Positions 1 through 7,241 of a stretch of 8,759 bases of DNA are shown here, piece after piece (positions within the stretch are counted from its first letter, which is position 1; each line of letters opens with the position of its first letter). The stretch comes from an uncultured Lachnospiraceae bacterium (lineage in GTDB: Bacteria > Bacillota > Clostridia > Lachnospirales > Lachnospiraceae). A program made the position numbers and the translations under genes. The notes under the pieces were generated by a model that searched no databases, was not told the DNA's origin, and was given only the letters and a program-made list of their open reading frames with translations. The stretch covers positions 1 to 8,759 of the forward strand of contig CAMWSA010000140.1 of the NCBI GenBank assembly GCA_947176785.1, in the 5' to 3' direction.

Positions 1-729
1 CAGCAGGCTCCCTGTCAGCAGCTTCTCCCTGTCCTGCACCCCCACCACGGTAGCGCTCAACGCATACTCCGCAGGCCCGTAATTTACCGGCTGGGCGGCA
101 ATCTCCATCCCGGTAAAGGAAACCCTGTTTTTTTCACAGATCTTCCGAAACGACTGCGCCATCAGATAAATCTGCTCCCGATTGTAATTCCCGCAGATCA
201 TCATCCCTTTCAGCAGTATCGGTCTCATCCCATGCTGCAATACAAAGTTCATGGCGTTGGACGCCACATCCGCACAGATTTCCCCGTTGTATCCATACTC
301 CTTTGCCAGCTTCTCCTTAGAACCCGGAACACATGTAATAAAGGAATATGCCGGCTCCCGCATATGTGAGGTATCCGGCTGAAACAGACAGACATCCGCG
401 TAATTGGCGGACATGATGCTGCTGTCCTCTGTGTTCAGCTTCATAATTTCCTCCTTCAGGGCATGCAGCTTCCGGGTGTCCAATCCCGACTCCAGATAGG
501 AGATCCCCCTGTTTTTCCATTCATCCTCATTTAACAGGGCATCCACTGTCACATTCAGCAGATTGGAGATTTCATATAACATTTCCACCGTAGGCAGACT
601 CTTTCCCGACTCCCATTTGGAGACAGCCTGATAGGAGATATGCAGAAGCTCCGCAAGCTCCCGCTGTGTGATTCCCTTTTCTCTTCTGAAAAAAGCAATT
701 CTTTTACCGATATTTCCCTTATCCAGCAT
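1..729 (-). CDS. XRE-type HTH regulator fused to a PurM-like (AIR synthase) domain, 3' end outside window
   Basis: 243 codons are visible, open through the window edge. Residues about 8-67 form a Cro/C1-type helix-turn-helix (TQRELAELLHISYQAVSKWE, then SGKSLPTVEMLYEISNLL). From about residue 74 the protein aligns almost without gaps with the N-terminal half of PurM (AIR synthetase, purine synthesis): SYLESGLD against SYKDAGVD, a REP block, DVASNAMNFVLQHGMRP against the DLVAMCVNDLVVQGAEP region, and a final VVGV. The catalytic and nucleotide-binding motifs are degraded: DGVGTK reads CVPGSK, the Asp of CVND is Phe, and GGETAEMPG reads TGMEIAAQP. This suggests a ligand-sensing pseudoenzyme controlling DNA binding (inference). 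The ATG at 729 is preferred because it sits just before the HTH; a TTG at about 777, directly after an in-frame stop, is an alternative. PurF lies upstream on the same strand. Confidence 0.82.
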   Translation of the reverse strand, partial: MLDKGNIGKRIAFFRREKGITQRELAELLHISYQAVSKWESGKSLPTVEMLYEISNLLNVTVDALLNEDEWKNRGISYLESGLDTRKLHALKEEIMKLNTEDSSIMSANYADVCLFQPDTSHMREPAYSFITCVPGSKEKLAKEYGYNGEICADVASNAMNFVLQHGMRPILLKGMMICGNYNREQIYLMAQSFRKICEKNRVSFTGMEIAAQPVNYGPAEYALSATVVGVQDREKLLTGSLL

Positions 730-824
730 ACCTCGTCCAGCCTTTCCATGCCATCCCGGTATCGCCTCATCCTCCAATTATCCCTTGCGCAGGGAAGCAT
801 TTGCGTTCCGTTTCGGCTACGCTT

Positions 825-853
825 AATATACCATAGGATTATATGCTGCGCAA
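825..853 (-). promoter_or_regulatory. Candidate sigma-A promoter for the HTH-PurM gene
   Basis: On the minus strand TTGCGC (848-853) is followed by a 17-base spacer and TATATT (825-830), with a leader of about 90 bases before the ATG at 729. A second candidate lies just upstream: TTGACA (883-888), 16 bases, CATAAA (861-866), whose -35 sits inside the palindrome at 882-902. Either or both could serve; the sequence does not decide. Confidence 0.45.
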
Positions 854-881
854 TAAACGCTTTATGGAATGGTTTGGGGAA

Positions 882-902
882 ATGTCAACCGCCGGTTGAC
901 AT
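882..902. promoter_or_regulatory. Perfect 21-base palindrome, probable operator
   Basis: The half-site ATGTCAACCG is followed by a single C and then its exact reverse complement. Both arms contain TTGACA facing outward, so a protein bound here would cover the -35 of the candidate promoter at 861-888. A dyad of this size upstream of an XRE gene is the usual form of an autoregulatory operator. The binding protein is inferred, not shown. Confidence 0.6.
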
Positions 903-962
903 CTGAGGAATGCTGAGAATCATTTAGAAATTGTTGATCTGCCATGCAAAATTAAATATAAT

Positions 963-1023
963 AAAAGCACCCACTCTGATATGATATCTCCAAAGTAGAT
1001 CTTGCTTTTGCCCTGTCTACTTT
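963..1023 (-). other. Interleaved inverted repeats, possible alternative RNA folds
   Basis: Two inverted repeats cross each other. AAAGTAGA (992-999) pairs with TCTACTTT (1016-1023), and AAAAGCA (963-969) pairs with TGCTTTT (1003-1009). In RNA they would form a pseudoknot or two exclusive hairpins. On the minus strand the last arm runs into TGCTTTTATTATATTT, a U-rich tail. The repeats are short and chance is a real alternative. Confidence 0.3.
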
Positions 1024-1038
1024 AAAGGTATCCTATCT

Positions 1039-1140
1039 ATACTCACGAGCGGTTAGATTTTCCTTCCTGCCAGGCGCATGACACCTGATTATGCGGCATG
1101 TGCCTGGCAGGAATTGGAAAATCTTAGCGCTCGTCAGTAT
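1039..1140. repeat. 102-base near-palindrome with arms of about 43 bases
   Basis: The left arm (1039-1080) begins ATACTCACGAGCG and ends CCTGCCAGGCGCATG. The right arm (1097-1140), read in reverse complement, begins ATACTGACGAGCG and ends CCTGCCAGGCACATG. The arms differ at only a few bases and one 2-base gap, around a 16-base loop. It begins about 38 bases after the purF stop. There is no U-tract on either side, so it is not a standard terminator. It could be a palindromic mobile repeat (MITE- or REP-like) or an mRNA-stabilising hairpin. Confidence 0.75.
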
Positions 1141-1178
1141 AAGTAGGTCCCCACATTTTCTGCAAATGACAGGCAGTA

Positions 1179-2603
1179 CTATTTTTTCTTCTTCGAAAGC
1201 TTCTGTTCAAACCGGTCCTTTCGGGTATCCGTGGGAACCGCCGTGGGATAATCCCCGTCAAAGCAGGCGCTGCAATAGCCGCAGCCGCCGATCAGGGAGT
1301 GCAGCTCTGCCACCGGCAGGTATCCCAGACTGTCCGCACCTATGATCTCCGCCGTCTCCTCCACACTGTGACGGCAGGCAATCAGATGATCCTGAGAATC
1401 AATGTCCGTGCCATAGTAGCAGGGATACAGGAAGGGCGGTGAGGAGATGCGCATATGGATTTCTTTGGCCCCCGCCTCCCGGAGCAGTCTTACAATTCGG
1501 CCACTGGTGGTACCCCGCACGATGGAATCATCCACCAGCACCACCCTCTTCCCCCGAACGCTCTCCTCTATGGCACTCAGCTTGATCCGCACCTGATCCA
1601 GCCTGGCCTGCTGCCCGGGGGATATAAAGGTGCGGCCAATGTACTTGTTTTTGATCAGGCCGATGCCATAGGGGATTCCGGCTTCCATGCTGAAGCCCAG
1701 CGCTGCGTCCAGTCCGGAATCCGGCACGCCCACCACCAGATCCGCCTCCGCAGGATAGTGCCGTGCCAGGCTTCTCCCGGCCCGGATTCTGGCACCGTGG
1801 ACGGATACCCCGTCCATCACCGAGTCCGGTCTGGCAAAATAGATATACTCGAAGATGCAAAGCCTCTTTTTCCGCCGGCCGCAGTGTTCACGGCGGGATA
1901 CAACGCCCTCCGGGCCGAACACCAGGATTTCCCCGGGTTCCAGATCCCGTATGAACCGTGCCCCGACGGCATTCAGCGCACAGCCTTCGGAGGCCGCCAC
2001 ATAGATGCCTTCGGGGGTCTTTCCATAGCAGAGGGGCCGGAAACCGTAGGGGTCTCTGGCACAGATCAGCTTCTGTGCGGACATCAGCACCAGGGAATAG
2101 GCCCCCTCCAAAGTATTCATGGCGGCGCTCAGGGCGTCCTCGATGGAGCGCGTCCGCAGACGTTCCCCGGTGACGATATAGGCGATGGTCTCCGTGTCGC
2201 TGGTGGTGTGGAAAATGGCCCCGGAGAGTTCCAGCGTATTGCGAAGTCCCGCCGCATTGCTCAGGTTCCCATTGTGGGCCAGAGCCATTTTTCCCTTCTG
2301 GTGGTTGACCTCTATGGGCTGGCAGTTGTTGCGGTTGGCTGCGCCCGTGGTGCCGTAGCGCACATGTCCCACCGCCATGTTCCCCTGCGGCAGCCGGGAT
2401 AAGGTATCTGCGGAAAACACCTCGCTGACCAGTCCCAAATCTTTATAGGAGGAAAACACACCGTCGTCATTCACCACAATACCGCAACTCTCCTGGCCCC
2501 GATGTTGCAGGGCGTACAACCCATAGTAGGCCATGCCCGCCACGTCCGCAATGCACGGGCTGATCACGCCGAAAACGCCGCATTCTTCATGTATGTCGCT
2601 CAT
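1179..2603 (-). CDS. purF: Amidophosphoribosyltransferase (glutamine PRPP amidotransferase)
   Basis: Catalyses the first step of purine synthesis: PRPP + glutamine to phosphoribosylamine. From the ATG at 2603 it is 474 residues, the usual length. The N-terminal class II glutaminase has Cys8 in HEECGVFGV, GHVRYGTTG (79-87), AHNGNL (109-114) and RDPYGFRPL (183-191). The phosphoribosyltransferase half has VVLVDDSIVRGTT (354-366). Cys249 (RLCIFEYIYFARPDS), Cys395 (YPCYYGTD) and Cys444/Cys447 (YCSAC) match the four [4Fe-4S] ligands known in Bacillus PurF, so this is the oxygen-sensitive type with a cleaved propeptide. The start is uncertain: an in-frame ATG at 2615 would give an 11-residue propeptide as in Bacillus. 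It lies 45 bases after pyrG, likely co-transcribed. Confidence 0.97.
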   Translation of the reverse strand: MSDIHEECGVFGVISPCIADVAGMAYYGLYALQHRGQESCGIVVNDDGVFSSYKDLGLVSEVFSADTLSRLPQGNMAVGHVRYGTTGAANRNNCQPIEVNHQKGKMALAHNGNLSNAAGLRNTLELSGAIFHTTSDTETIAYIVTGERLRTRSIEDALSAAMNTLEGAYSLVLMSAQKLICARDPYGFRPLCYGKTPEGIYVAASEGCALNAVGARFIRDLEPGEILVFGPEGVVSRREHCGRRKKRLCIFEYIYFARPDSVMDGVSVHGARIRAGRSLARHYPAEADLVVGVPDSGLDAALGFSMEAGIPYGIGLIKNKYIGRTFISPGQQARLDQVRIKLSAIEESVRGKRVVLVDDSIVRGTTSGRIVRLLREAGAKEIHMRISSPPFLYPCYYGTDIDSQDHLIACRHSVEETAEIIGADSLGYLPVAELHSLIGGCGYCSACFDGDYPTAVPTDTRKDRFEQKLSKKKK

Positions 2604-2617
2604 ATTTATACCCATCC

Positions 2618-2633
2618 GTGCGCTACGGCGCAC
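2618..2633 (-). other. Short GC-rich hairpin between pyrG and purF
   Basis: GTGCGC and GCGCAC form a perfect 6-base stem around a 4-base loop, two bases before the alternative purF ATG at 2615. There is no U-tract, so it is not a terminator. It may affect which purF start is used or processing of the message; this is inference. Confidence 0.4.
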
Positions 2634-2648
2634 ACTCAAATCCACAGC

Positions 2649-4256
2649 TTACTTCCCTCTGGCATGTTCCGCTGCCGCCCCGATAAATCCCCTGAAAAGC
2701 GGATGAGGGCGGTTAGGGCGGCTTTTGAACTCCGGATGATACTGCACGCCCACATAGAAGGGTCTGTCTGACAGTTCCACCGTCTCCACCAGTCTGCCGT
2801 CGGGGGAGGTCCCGCTGAGAACCAGGCCCCTGTCCTGCAGCAGCTGCCGGAAATCATTGTTCAGTTCATAGCGGTGTCTGTGCCGCTCGCTGATCTGATT
2901 CTCCCCATAGCACCTTTCCATGGTGGAACCGGACCGGATCACACAGGGATAAGCGCCCAGCCGCAGCGTGCCTCCCTTATCAATATCGCCGCTCTGCCCC
3001 GGCATGAAGTCTATGACCTTATGGGCACACTGCTCGTCAAATTCCCCGGAGTTGGCATCCGGAATGCCTGCCACATTTCTGGCATACTCCATCACGGCAA
3101 TCTGCATGCCCAGGCATATGCCAAAGTAGGGAAGCCCCCGCTCCCGGGCGTATTTTGCCGCCAGGATCATGCCCTCGATGCCCCTGCTGCCAAAGCCCCC
3201 GGGAACCAGGATGCCATCCAGTCCGGACAGCTTCTCCGCATAGTTGCCCGCTGTGATTTCCTCCGAGTCTATCCAGTGAATATTCACATGCGCCTGATGG
3301 GAAAAACCGCCGTGGCGCAGCGCTTCCGCCACCGACAGGTAGGCGTCATGAAGCCCCATGTACTTGCCAACCAGGCCGATCTCCACGGTATTCTCCGCCC
3401 TCCGGCTGCATTCCACCATCAGGGTCCATTCCTCCAACGCAGGCTCCGGGGCATCTATGCCCAATTCCCGGCATACCACTGCGGAAAAATGGGATTTCTC
3501 CAGCATCAGCGGCGCTTCGTAGAGATTGGGCAGCGTGAGATTCTCGATCACACAGTCCGGCTTTACATTGCAGAACAGGGAAATCTTCTTGAAAATCCCC
3601 TCCTCCAACGGCTCGTCACAGCGCAGCACGATCAGGTTGGGATTGATCCCCATGCCCTGCAGTTCCTTGACGGAATGCTGGGTGGGCTTTGATTTGTGTT
3701 CCTCAGATCCCCGCAGGAACGGAACCAGGGTCACATGGATAAACAGGCTGTTTTCCCTTCCCGCCTCCAGGGAGATCTGACGTACCGCCTCCAGAAAAGG
3801 CTGGGACTCAATGTCGCCGATGGTGCCGCCAATCTCGGTGATCACCACATCCGCCTCCGTCTTTTTGCCCACGCTGTAGACAAATTCCTTGATCTCATTG
3901 GTGATATGGGGTATCACCTGTACCGTGGAGCCCAGATACTCGCCCCGGCGCTCCTTGTTCAACACGTTCCAGTAGACCTTCCCGGTGGTAAGGTTGGAAT
4001 ATTGATTCAGATCCTCGTCGATAAAGCGCTCATAATGGCCCAGATCCAGATCCGTCTCCGTCCCGTCCTCGGTGACATACACCTCGCCGTGCTGATAGGG
4101 GCTCATGGTGCCGGGGTCCACATTGATATAGGGATCCAGCTTCTGCGCCGCCACCTTCAGGCCCCTGGCCTTAAGGAGCCTCCCCAGGGAGGCTGCGGTG
4201 ATCCCCTTGCCCAGCCCCGAGACCACGCCTCCTGTGATAAAGATATATTTTGCCAT
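2649..4256 (-). CDS. pyrG: CTP synthase
   Basis: Converts UTP to CTP using ATP and the amide of glutamine, in the cytoplasm; the last step of pyrimidine nucleotide synthesis. It is 535 residues, the same as Bacillus PyrG. The synthetase domain has the P-loop GGVVSGLGKGITAASLGRL (9-27), NVDPGTMSPYQHGEVYVTED (45-64), EIGGTIGDIESQPFLEA (141-157) and KSKPTQHSVKELQ (188-200). The class I amidotransferase domain has the oxyanion loop VPGGFGSRG (351-359), nucleophile Cys381 in GICLGMQ, and His507/Glu509 in VQYHPEF. The start at 4256 is chosen because GAGG (4262-4265) lies 5 bases upstream; an in-frame ATG at 4271 would add five residues and swallow this site. It begins 63 bases after the type III synthetase stop, with only a weak GC hairpin and no strong terminator between. 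Confidence 0.98.
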   Translation of the reverse strand: MAKYIFITGGVVSGLGKGITAASLGRLLKARGLKVAAQKLDPYINVDPGTMSPYQHGEVYVTEDGTETDLDLGHYERFIDEDLNQYSNLTTGKVYWNVLNKERRGEYLGSTVQVIPHITNEIKEFVYSVGKKTEADVVITEIGGTIGDIESQPFLEAVRQISLEAGRENSLFIHVTLVPFLRGSEEHKSKPTQHSVKELQGMGINPNLIVLRCDEPLEEGIFKKISLFCNVKPDCVIENLTLPNLYEAPLMLEKSHFSAVVCRELGIDAPEPALEEWTLMVECSRRAENTVEIGLVGKYMGLHDAYLSVAEALRHGGFSHQAHVNIHWIDSEEITAGNYAEKLSGLDGILVPGGFGSRGIEGMILAAKYARERGLPYFGICLGMQIAVMEYARNVAGIPDANSGEFDEQCAHKVIDFMPGQSGDIDKGGTLRLGAYPCVIRSGSTMERCYGENQISERHRHRYELNNDFRQLLQDRGLVLSGTSPDGRLVETVELSDRPFYVGVQYHPEFKSRPNRPHPLFRGFIGAAAEHARGK

Positions 4257-4319
4257 TTTTTCCTCTTCCATTCATTTTCCAGTGCTGTTATCCGATCCGA
4301 AAGCCGGGCTCCGGCGCGT

Positions 4320-6416
<2,097 letters not shown>

Positions 6417-6495
6417 AATGCTCGCTCCTCCTCTTATTTGAGTTCCGCACATTCCCTTCCGGCACACCATATCAGGGATCAGCTTCCGGCCGCTC

Positions 6496-6518
6496 CGGCA
6501 TCCGAATTCCGGATGCCG
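6496..6518 (-). other. GC-rich hairpin in the type III synthetase 5' leader
   Basis: CGGCATCCG and CGGATGCCG form a perfect 9-base stem around a 5-base loop, about 80 bases before the ATG. There is no U-tract after it. It lies downstream of the leader terminator, so it exists only in read-through transcripts. It may be a stabiliser or an RNA-binding site; its role is unknown. Confidence 0.5.
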
Positions 6519-6559
6519 ATCGGTTCGCTGCCCGGGAACATGCTGACTATACCACACGT

Positions 6560-6605
6560 AAAAAAAAGAAAGGCGTCCTTGAGTACATCACTCAAAGACA
6601 CCTTT
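6560..6605 (-). terminator. Leader terminator (attenuator) of the type III synthetase
   Basis: On the minus strand AAAGGTGTCTTTGAGT (6605-6590) and ACTCAAGGACGCCTTT (6584-6569) pair over 16 positions with two G-U pairs, around a 5-base loop. C and eight T follow (6568-6560). This is a full intrinsic terminator placed about 10 bases after the predicted transcription start and about 145 bases before the ATG, so it must be overcome for the gene to be expressed. An extra GAAAGGC just upstream could compete for GCCTTTC at the stem base. Confidence 0.82.
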
Positions 6606-6621
6606 GCCTTTCATATTCTGC

Positions 6622-6650
6622 ATTATGCACCCTTGCCGTAGATTTGTCAA
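6622..6650 (-). promoter_or_regulatory. Sigma-A promoter of the type III glutamine synthetase
   Basis: TTGACA (6645-6650) matches the -35 consensus perfectly, followed by a 17-base spacer and CATAAT (6622-6627). Transcription would start near 6615. The sequence TTGACAAAT, 8 bases, AGGGTG is shared with the promoter of the divergent synthetase at the same spacing. Confidence 0.8.
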
Positions 6651-7088
6651 GTACTGTTTTTGAAAAAGCCGGAGCAAAAATAAGTGCTAAGACTGGCGCG
6701 GCAGGATCAATAAGGCACAGAAAGCAGCGGGCTTCCCGGCTGACCGGCGCTAAGATACACTGACCGGCGGTAAGAAATGCTGACCGCTTTTGAAGCGTTC
6801 CGGTAAGAAGCGTTGCAGAGAAAAAACTGTGTAGGTAGAGTATCCAGGCCGGAAAGAGTTTTCAGACTGGCTGTAACAGCAGCATGGTGTTATTTATTCG
6901 TACAGAAGAACGATTAAAAATATTTCAAGAGGAAAATAATATCTATACGAAGGGACCATTGTCATTAGTGGTTCAATTAACCCGGCTTGTTCAGGACAAA
7001 GATTTTCCTTTAAATCCAGACGATTTTCAGACAAGCGGTAAGGGACAAGGTGAAGAAGTGTTCCCTCTGTTTTCGGGACTTGACAAAT
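6642..7088. mobile_element. Possible relic of an insertion element, ends marked by an 11-base inverted repeat
   Basis: ATTTGTCAAGT (6642-6652) and its exact complement ACTTGACAAAT (7078-7088) bracket the segment. Inside are 20-base tandem repeats near the left side, of the kind found at IS21-family ends, and a broken ORF. Both -35 boxes lie in the end repeats. No transposase and no clear target duplication are seen, and the matching ends may simply be two similar promoters. This is a hypothesis only. Confidence 0.25.
6741..6800. repeat. Three tandem 20-base repeats beginning TGACCG
   Basis: The first two units (TGACCGGCGCTAAGATACAC at 6741 and TGACCGGCGGTAAGAAATGC at 6761) match at 16 of 20 positions. 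The third, at 6781, keeps only TGACCG before diverging, and CGGTAAGAAG follows at 6801. The pattern recalls the multiple terminal repeats of IS21-family elements but could equally be protein-binding repeats between the two synthetase genes. Confidence 0.6.
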
Positions 7089-7105
7089 GGGGAGTGAGGG
7101 TGTAG
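6884..7105 (+). pseudogene. Unrecognised 73-residue ORF, probable gene fragment
   Basis: The reading frame gives a protein-like sequence (RTEERLKIFQEENNIYTKG, then LVVQLTRLVQDKDFPLNPDD) with AT-richer composition than its neighbours. There is no good ribosome-binding site before the ATG, and the frame ends inside the -10 of the next promoter. The last 20 or so residues read less naturally, as if the true frame were lost after TSGKGQ. I cannot assign a family. It may be a truncated foreign gene or a chance ORF. Confidence 0.35.
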
Positions 7106-7108
7106 AGT
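7080..7108 (+). promoter_or_regulatory. Sigma-A-like promoter of the type I glutamine synthetase
   Basis: TTGACA (7080-7085), a 17-base spacer and TAGAGT (7103-7108). The -10 is weak. The spacer starts AAT and ends AGGGTG exactly as in the divergent type III promoter. Transcription would start near 7115, about 127 bases before the gene. Confidence 0.65.
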
Positions 7109-7123
7109 ACTGATAAGTGAGCA

Positions 7124-7179
7124 AGGGCGTTCATTTTGGTGCAAAACCGGTTTTGTTTTTGTGCCGAAATGAGCGCCCT
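7124..7179 (+). promoter_or_regulatory. Long leader hairpin of the type I glutamine synthetase
   Basis: Bases 7124-7142 (AGGGCGTTCATTTTGGTGC) pair with 7161-7179 at all 19 positions, four as G-U pairs. The 18-base loop contains the palindrome AAAACCGGTTTT (7143-7154) and then GTTTTT. It starts about 10 bases after the predicted transcription start, like the type III leader hairpin, and both stems begin with the pattern GCAARGGYGT. No U-tract follows, so it is not a plain terminator. Confidence 0.65.
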
Positions 7180-7241
7180 GTCAGTAAGTAATCATATGTT
7201 GGGTGGATATAGAATGCAGATTGCGGAAAGTGAGGCGGATT

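Larger units (their letters stand above)
730..1178. other. Non-coding region between purF and the HTH-PurM gene
   Basis: No convincing gene lies in these 449 bases. Reading along the minus strand from the purF stop they contain: a long near-palindrome (1039-1140), interleaved short inverted repeats (963-1023), an AT-rich stretch with no feature seen (about 925-962), a perfect palindrome (882-902) and the promoter region of the regulator (825-888). No clear U-tract terminator follows purF. Confidence 0.7.
6417..7241. other. Divergent regulatory region between two glutamine synthetases
   Basis: These 825 bases hold both outward promoters (6622-6650 and 7080-7108), a leader terminator and hairpin for each gene, a GC hairpin in the type III leader (6496-6518), three 20-base tandem repeats (6741-6800) and a degraded AT-richer ORF (6884-7105). 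Bases about 6660-6740 and 6801-6883 show nothing recognisable. Confidence 0.7.

Noticed and set aside
883..901. TnrA/GlnR-type nitrogen operator
   Set aside because: The arms TGTCA and TGACA resemble the site, but the spacing is 9 bases where the known consensus needs 7.
896..924. Plus-strand promoter starting with TTGACA in the palindrome
   Set aside because: The -10 at the right distance reads ATCATT, a poor match, and no plus-strand gene follows.
940..1140. Purine or other known riboswitch upstream of the regulator
   Set aside because: I could not find the conserved core of the purine or ZTP riboswitch classes; only unassigned inverted repeats are visible.
1455..2402. 315-residue plus-strand ORF
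   Set aside because: It is a shadow of purF on the opposite strand, with low-complexity Gly/His/Pro/Arg-rich translation.
4294..4319. Terminator between the type III synthetase and pyrG
   Set aside because: The stem GCCGG/CCGGC is only 5 base pairs and is followed by TTTC, not a U-tract.
6741..6800. CRISPR array
   Set aside because: The repeats are directly abutting, imperfect and only three in number, with no spacers.
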